DNA from: Isoetes taiwanensis | Taxonomy: Eukaryota; Streptophyta; Lycopodiopsida; Isoetales; Isoetaceae | Assembly: GCA_021234155.1 (NCBI GenBank) | Contig: JAJEKV010000005.1 | Location: forward strand, 24,505,584-24,569,583 | Direction: 5' to 3' | Length of the DNA: 64,000 nt | Shown: positions 52,750 to 63,310 of the stretch, piece after piece | Layout of the letters: each line of letters begins with the position of its first letter | How positions within the stretch are numbered: the first letter of the stretch is position 1 | The notes under the pieces: model-generated | What the model saw: only the letters and a program-made list of their open reading frames with translations | Databases searched by the model: none | Told to the model about the DNA's origin: nothing | Translations under genes and position numbers: made by a program

Positions 52750-53270
52750 ATTAGGCTCACTAATCTCGAGCTTGAAGATGTATGCCACTTGCTCACTCTT
52801 GATGCACTTGAGCGGCCGTTTAGAAGACATGCCTTTGCATGATGGGAACAACCGTTACTGTTATCTCAATGATCTTGCCGTCGGGCGTTGGGAAGGTCAC
52901 CTTTAAACTTTCCACGGTCGATAATGGCCCTGGCGGCCCAAGGTACTCCATTCCTATGATCAAGTCATACTTTCCAATGCCCATTACTTCGCTCCCATCA
53001 CGGATATTAATCCACGGCAAGTCGATGTCGAAGTTAATTCTCTTTCCCGCCCGTGCGCTTCTGCGCACCACTTGCTAAAACAACGGGTCTTGGCTTTGAC
53101 TTTAGCGGCTTCAACTTCAACATCCCGAACCATTGCGGGGGATGCAAAGTTATGGCTACTTCTGAGTCTATCAAGACTATGAATGACTTAGCTTTAGCCT
53201 TCCCTCTTGTGGAAATTACCTTATCTTGGCTCTCGCTTGCTCTGTATCTATTGCGGCAAAGATATGACAC
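52750..53270 (-). pseudogene. Protease of G2
   Basis: SQDKVISTRGKAKAKSFIVL, IDSEVAITLHPP, INFDIDLPWINIRDGSEVMG, YDLIIGMEYLGPPGPL. Homologous to the G1 protease, and it continues past the G1 break into KSEQVAYIFKLEISEPNRKE, KTTLAAKLPGKYLKLITEFH and DLFP, the start of the RT-proximal segment. Confidence 0.85.
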
Positions 53271-53329
53271 TCACCACGAATATAGTCGCGGGCCTCTTTT
53301 GTCGTCGTCGTCCGCCCGGGGCTTCCCAA

Positions 53330-54683
53330 TCTCCCAACTCCGCTAGAGCTGCACTCATGGCGTGAGGGGGGTTTGTCGTCCTATGGCCCGGCTGGAAGCA
53401 CACGAAGCCACTGTTGCTTTTCTATGCACTCTGCCTCTTTTCCTTGGGCATTGCTTGCAAAAGGATTACCTTTGCTTTGGAGTAGTTTGACCTTTCACGC
53501 TTGTCCTTGAAGGACACTGCTTCTTCTCCTTTGCTTCCCTGGTTCCCACCATATTGTGTTCTATTTGGACCTGGACCGGTTTTGCGCCACAGGGGCTATA
53601 GCTTCTGTCGCCTTGCCTTTCTCACGGAAGTACTGCCGCTTGTGCCGCTATTGCGAGGTCGACCCTTGCAAGCTTATAGCCTTGGATTACGCCTTACGAT
53701 CTTGTCCTAGGGTTTATTGCTCTCACAAGCTTGCGGATCTCCTCATTCAGCCCCTCGATATAGCTTTCTCTTTGCATGCTTCTCTCCCAACCCGGCACAT
53801 ATATCTGACCTTAGCCTCATGAATTCCTCTCGTATATTTACGGGCGATTTGTTGCCTTGCGCAGCACCGTAAAAGCTCTTTGCATCATCTTTGGACTTAT
53901 GTTCCCTTGGGCGTAATGGCTTTGAAGGCTTTAGCAAACTTTACGAACTTACAAGCATCCCTTAAGCGGGTGTGCCTTTGCATACCCCTTCCACCAAATC
54001 CGGCGGCTCCTTTCAAGTTGGCATTTGCAACTCTGCCCTTGTCCTTATCCTTCATACCATAAGCATTTCCGTACTTTCGCTCATTTAGTCCGACCATGCC
54101 TCTACTTCCAAGCGACGTTGTTCTCCGAGAAGCGTTTCGATTCAGGGCCTTCCATACATTGCCGGTCGCGGAATCTACCTTCTTACGGTAGTCGGAGGCC
54201 ACGGTATCTCTTTGTCGTCCCTCACGGGGGTGTTTCTCGCCTTCCCTCTGTTGGTTCGAGCACGCTCTTCCTCTTCCTCGAGTCGGTCCGAGTCACGAAC
54301 TTGAGTCGGGAAGATTCGGTTTGGGGATCTCCTTCTCTTGCTCCTCTTCTTGTCCCTTCCTTCCCTCCTAGGCGATGCTGCTGCAATGAGCATTGCCCAC
54401 CGAACCCACTCACCTTTGCGGACGGTAATGCCTTTATCGCTCCAGATCCGTCCTTATCACGGGCTATCTCACGCTCACGGGGTCATGGGTTCCCTATCTT
54501 CAAATAGGTTCCTTGCGGGGGTGGTGCAGGCGGGGTTTGCTCTTCTATAAGGTCTCGTGGTTGTCGTTCCCCTGGCGCTTAGCCCTCTAATTTGCATCCA
54601 CAAGTGATTGATGGCTATATGGTTAGTTCCATTTGTTCTCTTGCATTGTTTATGTTTGTTGGTATAATTGTGGGGCAACATAC
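53330..54683 (-). pseudogene. gag: Gag of G2
   Basis: Proposed start MLPHNYTNKHKQ at about 54,681. Arg-rich segment (GGKEGTRRGAREGDPQTESS and similar, about 54,220-54,400), WKALNRNASRRTTSLGSRGM, DACKFVKFAKAFKAITPKGT (about 53,897-53,960), and FMRLRSD...GEKHAKRKLYRG. The same protein as at 41.5-42.9 kb, with different frame breaks. Confidence 0.78.
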
Positions 54684-54717
54684 ATCAATAAAACATTTAA
54701 AAGTGCAATGAAATTGT

Positions 54718-54727
54718 GTTTATATAT
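54718..54727 (-). promoter_or_regulatory. TATA-like site before G2 gag
   Basis: ATATATAAAC on the minus strand, conserved with 42,941-42,950, within a conserved AT-rich spacer. Confidence 0.4.
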
Positions 54728-54789
54728 CATGTAATATTTTAGGTACAAAAAGTCTCAGGGATCAAAGAGTCTAACTATTCTTGAAATGT

Positions 54790-56286
54790 AGGAAGGCGGG
54801 TTGTCTTCAAGAAACTTCTTAACTTGGGCCGCCCCCTACCGAAAGTGACCCAAGTTCGATGATGCTTATTTGGCGAGCCTCCCCGGATGGCTCTCACCGG
54901 GTCTTCTACCCTGGGATTCGGATGTAAGGGCGCTGATCCTTTGCTAATCTCCCACGGCGTCGGTGGGGGATGGGCGGTCGAAGAGGTCAAGTGCCATTGC
55001 CCTCTTGACTAAAGGCAAAGCATAGTCGACATTTCTTTGCTATTCGAGCATGCCCGCCGAAACTTGAGAGTGCAATCGGCATAAACACTCCTTCTTAGCC
55101 TCACGGGGTGAACTTGCGGTGGATTACGCTATTCTCCCATCCATCAGCGATGGTAAGTAGTACACGGCGACTGTCGTTGTGTGTCGCCGAAGTTTCTCCG
55201 CTTGTTTGGCCTCCGGCTCTGTGGCCCGGCGTACTCGTCGACCTCTACCCAGTGAGCTCCTGTAGTCTTCAATTGTGCGGTCGAGCCTCTCGAGGTCGAT
55301 TCCTTCTCCTTTTGGCAAGGGTGATATTGGAGGACCCGGCATTGGGATACTCGTGGTCTTCCCACGGATGCCCATCTGCTCTTGGAGGCGAGGAACTCCT
55401 CCTACGTTGGCGGCTCCATTTCGTCCATCAATTGCGATCTTTGCTATAAGCACGGATGTGGGAGGTCGTCTCCCTGTGTAGGTGTCGGACTCCCTCACTT
55501 GGAAGCGGGAAGTCGATGCTCCCGGACGATGAAGTCGTCCGTGTCGATGTCTGCGCGGTGGTGGAGTAGTTCGTCCAATCTGAGCTCCCTCTCCCTACAT
55601 TGGGGAGGTTACGGATGTCGTGAGGAGTAGATACTCCTCTCGTCGATGATGATAGGGGCTAGGCTTGTGATGCCTAGCCCAAGTGGGGGAGCAACTTCGA
55701 TGCCCTGCGTCTGCTTTCGAAGTTGATCGGCTCCTGCTCTCCTTGGCGCCGTTCTTAGGTCAGAAGTCGAGCTCCAGTGTATCCTTCGTCGTCAGAGCTC
55801 TTCCGTCTTCTCTTGCTTCTGTTCTTGTTGATCTTTGCGGCGGCATTTGCCCTTCCTTACGCTTTCGGCTATGGGGTCTACCTCCATCGGAGGGATAGAG
55901 TTGCCCCATCGGGTTCTGGCGGTGGGATAAGAAGATGGCTAGAGGCGTGATTTAATGAGAAGTACTTGGTCTGTTATCTGTCGGGGACCATGTAGTCGGG
56001 TAGCCTTTGCGCCTTGTTGGTCAAGTACTTGGCGATGTTGGGGACATCGCCCAAAATTTCACTGAAGGGACGGGCGGGGAACGAAGTATCCTATGCAAGG
56101 GGGACTTGGACAAGGGAGGGTCCTACCCTAGCACGAAATTCGCTAGCTTTTGCCTATATCTTTGGGGTTGCGTTCAGCATTAACGGATGTCAATTTCTTT
56201 CACAAAGACTTGGAAGATGTCATTGACATCTGCCTCAGTGGCATGGGCACTGGCGCTGTACCATCGTCCGAAATCAGCAGTGGCCA
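54790..56286 (-). pseudogene. Unrecognised extra frame II of G2
   Basis: Start at 56,286: MATADFGRWYSASAHATEAD, then VNDIFQVFVKEIDIR, followed by a stop that is not in the G1 copy at this position. Downstream segments RPPTSVLIAKIAIDGRNGAA, VPRLQEQMGIRGKTTSIPMP and EGIDLERLDRTIEDYRSSLG, then RRATEPEAKQAEKLRRHTTT, are open over 124 codons (55,124-55,498). The function is not recognised. The TATA box at 56,401-56,410 lies 115 bases upstream. Confidence 0.6.
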
Positions 56287-56400
56287 TTGACCTAGCAAGG
56301 AAGGGAGTATCAAACGGATGCAGAAGCGCCTCAGGGAGCTGAAAGATCGCCTAAGCAGTGGGGAGCAAATTTGCAGGGTGCCAATTGAGAAATGGGGAAC

Positions 56401-56410
56401 TTATTTATAG
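56401..56410 (-). promoter_or_regulatory. TATA box before extra frame II (G2)
   Basis: CTATAAATAA on the minus strand, same spacing to the ATG as in G1. Confidence 0.6.
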
Positions 56411-56586
56411 AAAGGGGAAAACCCTAATTTTGGGATAACCTAGATTTTACTGATATTAGGTAATTCTGATCTATTAAGGGATGCAATTGCAAGTTTGAAG
56501 ACTATTTCTAGAGTTTGAGCATGCTAGGGAGATCAACTGAACCTATTGTGCAATTTGGGGATCATTTGGTGATGACATGGTACGGG

Positions 56587-56653
56587 GTCTCATACGTTGC
56601 GCCCAACCCGATTTCTAAAATGTAGAAATCTGTCCTGGCGCGACGTGTGAGAC
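56587..56653. promoter_or_regulatory. Nested palindrome, G2 copy of 44,817
   Basis: GTCTCATACGTTGCGCC and GGCGCGACGTGTGAGAC arms, inner GATTTCTAAAATGTAGAAATC. It is the best-preserved example: both levels of pairing are nearly complete. Confidence 0.78.
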
Positions 56654-56786
56654 ATGGGTCCTAATTGGGCTAGGATTACTCAATTTAGGTGATCTAAGGC
56701 TGTAATTCTACTAATCTCATCGAGTTAGGCAGAATTGACCCCTTACTTGGTCAATTTGGAGCTGTTTTGGGCATTTTTTTTGCATG

Positions 56787-56850
56787 GTCTCACCGTTGCT
56801 TGACCCGATTTCTAAAATGTAGAAATCTGTCCGGCGGCGTGTGGTGAGAC
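56787..56850. promoter_or_regulatory. Nested palindrome, G2 copy of 45,011
   Basis: GTCTCACCGTTGC and GGCGGCGTGTGGTGAGAC arms with the inner palindrome intact. Confidence 0.72.
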
Positions 56851-56992
56851 ATCGTCTCAATTTTGCTCCAAACTCCAATTTAATTAAAACGAAGGCTAGG
56901 GATCGATATCTTGACCTATCTAAACTGGTTTAACACTTTATTTACACAAAATTTTCTTTATATTAACAAAATTTTACAGTCATTTACAAGGT

Positions 56993-57449
56993 TCAAGGCC
57001 GTTCTCCCTTGATGTGTCTGGCAAGATACATATCTTGCCTCATGAGGGTGACCCTCTTCGCGTGCACGGTGCAGGCCGTTGAATCTTCAAAATGTTTGAC
57101 CAAGTGGGCTTCGGCCGCTTCTTGCAAACACTGGCAACATCTAAATACGTCGCAGCGATGTCAGGTGTTGTATTCTTGGATGACTTCGCGGACGGGACTT
57201 ATTTGGGCGGCGCCCGTGGAATCAGGAGTCCGTAACTTTTCTGGAAGTGGCGGATCTCCTTGAGTGCCCTGTCTTCCTCCTGTTTCTTCTTGCTCCTCTT
57301 CTTCCCGGGTGCTCGTGGGGCCTTGGGTTTTGGTGGAGGGGGCTTTAGTGTCTGGCTCTTCGTCGGGTGCCCGCCTTCGATCGTTCTCACCCGGTGCTCC
57401 TGGTAATAGGTGTTGTAGGCCTCCCACTTCACCATATATGCGTTGTGCT
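56993..57449 (-). pseudogene. Histone H3/CENH3-like protein of G2, cut by element A2
   Basis: Second copy of the G1 histone-like gene. The minus strand reads HNAYMVKWEAYNTYYQEHR, then KTKSQ-like KPPPPKPKAPRAPGKKRSKK, ALKEIRHFQKSYGLLIP (57,219-57,275), VREVIQEYNT, and in another frame [40 protein letters not shown] and GERP ending at 56,993. The tail and alpha-N are in one open frame of 101 codons. The break before alpha2 lies at the same stretch as in G1, but the sequences differ there (CATGCGCGTGATGTAC against CATCGCTGCGACGTAT), so at least one is misread or mutated. The N-terminal part is removed by the LTR at 57,450. Confidence 0.85.
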
Positions 57450-59818
57450 TGCTGCCACATTTTGTGGCAGCAAGAGGAAATTGTACAACACAAGAAGAAG
57501 ACAAGCTGCCAATGCTGATTTTAAGCTGATTACACTCTTGAAGGATTATTTTGTTTCAGATCATTGAAGAATTTTTTTGATGAAGACTAAGGAAGGACAT
57601 TCATGGAAGCTATTTCATTAGATCAAATTAAATGGTCACAAGGAGCAAGAAAAAGTCAAGTCATCATATTTGAGCAAACAAGAGAGCAAAGGACACAAAC
57701 ATTTACTTGAAGACATAAGAAGGTTTTGAAGACCCCAAGAGTTCCATGGTATGTGCAAAATAACTCTAGATCAAGTTCATATTGAGGCAAATTCCTATAC
57801 CATTATTTCACCCCATACCACCTTCTTTCCTTGATTTCCAAGTTGGTACATCCTCAATCAACCTTGTTTTCCAATTGACAACATTTTTTGTCTAGCCAAA
57901 AAGCTTCACTCTCATCTCTTCCATAACTCCATACATTCATTTCCATGATAAGCTTCCAAAAAGAAAAATGGTCAAGAAATTTGCAAAAGTTATGCATAAA
58001 GGTGGCATTGTGCCACGTATAACCTTGGAAACCACCTCACATCTCCATCATTCCTCATCATCACTTACATCATACTCCCTCCATCCCCAAGTTCAAAAAT
58101 TAAAAATTGGCTAAAAGGGCTTCCATTTTTCAAGTTGATTATGATTCTATGTAATATTGCCACTTGGGAGTGCCATGTCATTTGCACATCATCCTCCTCA
58201 TCATCATATATGCCATACACGTGTCATCCACATCCATAAGTTGAAAAAGTTTTTGGCTAGACAAAAATTGAGTCAAGATACATTGCCATGTCATTTGCCT
58301 AGTCATCACCATTGCCATGTCATATGCCATCACAATTGCCTAGTCATCTTTTTTTTGCCATATTTCACATCCTATGGTTAAGCTATACAAAAAATTATTC
58401 CTAGCAAAAGATTCCAATTGAGATGGGAGAATATGCTAATATCCTTTATCTTGGCCTTTGGATTATTGCCTTGAGATTCGTGCCTTTCTATAAAAATTAA
58501 AAAAAATTTTCCTATTCTACCCCACCTAGCATTTTCTACCCCCCCACACTCATCCACCAATCCACACCTCCACATTGGCACCATGGGGCATGGGGGCGAA
58601 CGCGGGCGGTTCCCCTTCATAATGGCACGTTTATTAGGAAGAAATTGCGGTAAAATTCCTTTTATACACTAGTGCGCTTTTTTTAAACATGCACGTGGGA
58701 TATTTGGACTATTTTTCAAGAACCCTAATTTTCGATGAAGGCCAAGATCCGGGAAAATTGGTTGGAATTACTGCTTAATCATAGCTCTGCACCCTCCATT
58801 CACCTACACGCATCCATACCGACTCATAAACAAACAAAATTTGAATTTCAAAGCGAGGAATTTGCCAAGATTTGAACCGAAGCAGGGCCGTTTAAGATGG
58901 ATTGAGATCTTGCATTGTTTTCGGGGGTTGTATGCGTGAAGAACGTCGACTTGAAGCTTTTAGAGCGGATTGGTGATTCCTAGCTGCATTTGCTCCTCTA
59001 GCCTCCAAATTCGGAAGAATTGGCGGGCTATTGAGATTATCGACCACTTTTGAGATTATTGACAATTTGATCTGTTTGATTGTTTTCACGAGACCATTAG
59101 ACTCGGGGAAATTGATGTTGATCTTTTGAATAGCTTCTTGAATGAAAATCGACCTTTAAAAAAAATTAGTGTAGTGATTGTTCTTGAGTTTAATCCTTGA
59201 TTTTGAGAAAACTAAAAAATAATTTAGTTTGAAATTTTTATGCACTATAACTAGAGGGTATTTCGAACTGACACACTTGAAAAAACACAAAAAAGCCAAT
59301 TAGATTTCATATTAGGTAAAGTTGCTCTCGGGTTCTTGCGGTCGGTGATAGGAGATTTTAATCAAATTCTACCCTTTAGGTTGTTAATTTCCTGCAATTT
59401 TTAAGTTGCCTTCAATCTAGACACCCGGTCGGAGATATCTCAAATTTCCAAAACTAAAAAACTTGTTCCATCTTCAATGCTGCAAAAATAGCTTCTTTAG
59501 CGTTCTTTGGTATTGACCAATTTTTGACCCGGTCGGAAGTGTGATTTTGAGAACCTTGCTTATCTCAGCTCTATCTAGACTTTTGAACACTGATTCCCAC
59601 ATGTTAAGAAGATCTCTATCAAAAATCAATTGATTTGCTTGATTTGATTTTAAATGGCACAAGTTTATGGTGAGGACCATTTTTTTTTGCTTCGGGGAAA
59701 GCGATCGATCTTGAAATTTCGGTGACTTTTCGAGGTTTTGGTGATTGAGTGGTTGCCTTAAGCAACACTGGAGGTTCTAAACCATTAGGTTGGAGGTTTT
59801 GCCAAAAAGCCTTCAACA
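57450..59818 (+). repeat. 5' LTR of element A2 (family B)
   Basis: TGCTGCCAC-ATTTT-GTGGCAGCA start, CTTCAACA end. Co-linear with 33,788-36,167. Differences are mostly short indels at CAG/CTG-like places plus homopolymer length changes. U5 has GGAGGTTCTAA about 45 bases before the end. No gene seen. Confidence 0.92.
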
Positions 59819-59823
59819 TTTTG

Positions 59824-59838
59824 GAGGTTCTACAGAGA
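59824..59838 (+). other. Primer-binding site of A2 (partly decayed)
   Basis: TGGAGGTTCTACAGAGAT, four bases after the LTR end, differs from the other Tat copies by C-to-A and G changes near the 3' side. Confidence 0.65.
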
Positions 59839-59862
59839 TTACTATACTTTGAAGAAGAATTA

Positions 59863-60950
59863 ATGGCACCAAGAAGGGGAAATGATCATCTTGGCGACCC
59901 GGAGGCACAAAGAAAACCACGAGGGTTACAGCATTGCCCCAAAGGAATCAATGTATTGGGGAACACTTGTCTCCATCAATCTTATGAGCTTAGTGTGCGG
60001 TTCACGCACCAACTTTTGATCCTAGCATAAATGCTAATTATTTTTTTGAAGGTTTTGAGGAATATTACGGGATTATGGACACAAGAAAAGGCTGCAAGCT
60101 CTCTCGAATTCAAGAAATGTTTCAAGAATGAGGAGGTAAGAGCATGGTTGGATTATGTATTTGCTTTAGGTACTAGAACATGGGAAGATATTGTGCCTAA
60201 GTTTCTAACAGATTTGGGAAATTGGTTAAGCCAAGAGAATTAGCTCACGGAGCTACACTCATTCCACATCAAGCATGGTGAGACTATTCATCAATATCTG
60301 AGAAAGGTTTAATGCATATTTGTTAAAATGCCAAGCCGAGCATGTCCTCCATCATACTTTGGATTTAGTAGCAGCTTTTATAAATGGATTAAGTGGCGGA
60401 CCTAGGGTGCACAAGAAGATGACCGGGATACGAGGATTACGAAGGATTTGACACCATACATAAGGCCTTTACTAAAGCTCTGAGAATTAGCGGATGTTTA
60501 TTTACGTTCAAGCCCGAACCTATGATGCGATTTACTAATGATCCTTTTCACGAGAATTTGAGCAGGGAATACACAACATCGGTGCCAATCTATCTTTGTC
60601 TGCGAGAAGGAGAAGAGAACTACCAAGGGTGAGGAGGCAATTATCCCCTGCTTGATTCAAAATCTGAGTTGCTCAAGATGGTGAGGCATTGGCTGAAGTG
60701 ACTAAACAACTTCAAGAGTTGAAGGCATCAAACACGAGAAAAGGGTCTTTCCCCATGCATTCATTGTCTAAGGGATAGTCATTCTTAGAAGTTTGTTATT
60801 ATAGGCCTTGCCTTAAGTGTGGTAGGAGAGGGCATTATGGTAAAGAATGTCTGTTTGTACTTTTGTAAGGGCATAGGTCATCTTGAAGATAAGTGTAGTG
60901 TCAAAGAGTATTTTGCTAGACAAGAGTTAGCCAAAGCAGCAGAAACAAGT
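59863..60950 (+). pseudogene. gag: Gag and nucleocapsid of A2
   Basis: Start at 59,863 (MAPRRGNDHLG), matching element A. SLEFKKCFKNEEVRAWLDYV, then FALGTRTWEDIVPKFL (about 60,105-60,220), HIKHGETIHQYL, and FINGLSGGPRVHKKM-like sequence. Nucleocapsid at about 60,760-60,930 with CIHC, CLKCGRRGHYGKEC and FCKGIGHLEDKC. Frame breaks near 60,000, 60,240, 60,300 and 60,840. Confidence 0.82.
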
Positions 60951-61169
60951 GCATCTATCAGATTTGTGCGAGGAAATGGAGGATCAAGAAGAGATTTTGG
61001 TTTGTACACACTCGAGGAATCTTTGGAATCAAAGGCAAAAAGCGAGAATTTGTAACCAAAGAAGGGAATGCGATAAAAAGAGGTAAAGATTTTGAAGGCA
61101 ATCAGGTATTATCTCATCCCCTTGCTCAAAAAGTTGTTCATCAAGATAAGGAGAGGAAAGATGAAATTA

Positions 61170-61775
61170 TTAGGGTAGTACCACCTCCTCCAGCCCAAAA
61201 AATTTGCAAAAAAAAAAGATAAAGAAGGAGAAGATTTGGAGATTTTGCTAAAAATTCTAAGATAAGCATAGACTTACTAACCTTGCTAAGGATTGCTCCC
61301 TCTTCTGAGAAAAAAAGTTGTTGAGTTTAAATGAGGAAAAAGAGGATATGTTTACTAATCATGTTGGTGAGCTTGTATTATCGGGATGATCTTGATCCGG
61401 GGCCTTTTACTTGTGTTGCAAACATTGGTAAAAAGGTTCTAAACAAAAGTATTATTAGATGGTGGTTCCCCTTTGAATGTGATGCCACATCACATAATGA
61501 AATCTTGTGGTTTGGAATGTGATAGGCGAGCACCTATGGTTTTGAAATCATTCTCTAACACAAAAATTCATCCTATAGGGATAATTAGTAGTGTTTTAGT
61601 TGACATTGAGGGTATTATTGTGGCTGCTAGTTTTGTGGTGGTAGCTTTTGAAGGGGTTGATGAGAATCTTGATATTTATGATCTACTTTTGGGCGGGGAA
61701 ATGGTTGTCTCTTGTGGATGCAAGGCGGTGTGGTCCAAGGGAGAATGTATTATTTCAGATGGGAAAAAAAAGTGA
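61170..61775 (+). pseudogene. Protease of A2
   Basis: PPPPAQKICKKKR linker, DPGPFTCVANIGKKVLNK, the active-site segment LLDGGSPLNVM (about 61,450-61,482, crossing a one-base shift) and SCGLECDRRAPMVLKSFSNT, then DIYDLLLGGE. The same D-G-G active site as the other Tat copies. Confidence 0.83.
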
Positions 61776-61909
61776 CTCTCTACAATGAGGGGTTGGGCTG
61801 GAGGCCTTAAATTTCTTAGAGATAGACATGCTATCCCAAAATCCTTGTGGAGAATATGAGATTTCTGTTCCTACAATTGCAACATGTTCAATAGAAGAGG
61901 GTAAGCTAA

Positions 61910-62310
61910 AAAATCTGGTGAACATGCATACATGTGGTTTGATGGAGGTATATCAAAAAAATTGAATGTTCTTTGCTTCTTACGCAATTATCGGAGATAA
62001 CTCTAACAAGCTTTTGGCTAAAGTTGGCGAGAATTTACTCGGGGATAACATCAAATGTGGCAGAATCTGAGCTCTATTAGCGGGCTTACAAGAAGCCAAA
62101 CATTTGGGAATTAATGAGCTGGTTATATTTGGAGATTCTCGGCTTGTTTGCAAGCAGGTATTGGGAGAATATCGGTCAAAGAATCTGGATATGATTTTCT
62201 TAAGGGATGAAGTTTTGGGAGAATTATTGGATTTCAAAAGATGGGAGATACATCATATACCAAGGGAGTTTAATTGAGAGGCTGATGCACTTTGCAGAAG
62301 TGTTCTATTA
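61910..62310 (+). pseudogene. Archaeal-type RNase H of A2
   Basis: WFDGGISKKLNVL (about 61,932), ALLAGLQEAKHLGINELVIF, GDSRLVCKQVLGEY, then WEIHHIPREFN and EADALCRS, with a stop (TGA) in front of the last segment. It sits between protease and RT, as in all Tat copies here. Confidence 0.83.
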
Positions 62311-62519
62311 GAGCATCTAGGCTGAAGGTGCCATCAATGAGGAAGAATTGGAGAGGAAAAGAATTACGGCGGTTGTATCCCATATTAGTGATTAATGCTA
62401 GTGAGGAAAAACAGGCCGAGGGGAGCTGAAGATAAAAAGAATAATCGAGGGGAAAGGACTCTTTATGTAGGGGATTTATTTCAGGAAGAGGATGAGAGTA
62501 GGGTAAGAGATTTTTTGAA

Positions 62520-63310
62520 GAATGGAGTGATGTATTTGCTTGGGATTATGATGAGCTGAAAGGGGTTGACAAGAAGATTTGTGAATTTGAGATAAAAACA
62601 AAGGAAGGAGTTAAGCCGATAATACAAAAGCGAGGAGGATAAATGGATCATTGATGACCTTGATTAGGGAAGAATTGAATAGGATGAAGGATCTTTGGGG
62701 TAATAGCGAGAAATTATGAATCGAATGGTTATCTTGTATAGTACTGTTGAGAAAAAGAATAAGACAATTAGGATATGCATTGATTATAGGGAGCTCAACA
62801 AAGCCACAATTAAGGACTGTTATCCTCTACCTTTTTAGAGGAAGTGCTATATGCGATGCTTGGTAAGGAAATGTTTTCATTCTTGGATGGTTTTAGGGTT
62901 TCAATCAAATCAGCATAAAGGAGGAGGATCAACCAAAGGCTGCTTTCATTACACCTTGGGGTAATTTTGCAATGAAAAAAATGCCTTTTGGACTAATGAA
63001 TGCTCCTGCCACTTTTTCAGAGAGAGCTATGGACACTATTTTCAAGGAGATGCACATCAATTACTTGGGGTGTTTACGGATGATTTGTGTTTAGGCACAT
63101 TTATCGAGAGATCATTTCAGTTTGCTAACAAAAAAATATGTTCATTATGCGGGGAAGTGGAGTGAGCCTAAATCCTAAGAAATGTGTTTTCTTACGTTCT
63201 AAAGGGGATCTTCTTGGACATGAGATATCAACTCAAAGGGATCGGTGGGCTGAGGGAAATTGGAAGCCTTGAAGAAGTTGACACCACGAAACCCTCAAAA
63301 AGGTTAAAGG
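62520..63310 (+). pseudogene. Reverse transcriptase of A2
   Basis: [73 protein letters not shown], then the catalytic segment as TTTACGGATGATTTG (63,072-63,086), where other copies have a TAC-TTG-GAT-GAC codon series. Numerous short indels. Confidence 0.85.

Larger units (their letters stand above)
41004..57449 (-). mobile_element. Tandem chromovirus pair G1-LTR-G2 (Tekay-like) with extra genes
   Basis: Two internal regions in the same orientation share one LTR (about 47,134-48,942). Right of the LTR is a polypurine tract and the 3' end of G2 (chromodomain, INT, RNase H, RT, PR, gag, extra frames). Left of it is a primer site and the 5' end of G1 (extra frames, gag, PR). G1 breaks off in PR at about 41,004, and G2 is interrupted at 57,449 by the LTR of A2. 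The chromodomain after INT, the TGTGACGCC LTR start and the initiator-Met primer site identify a chromovirus of Tekay type. Most coding parts are frame-broken, but see the base-calling caveat in the findings. Confidence 0.82.
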
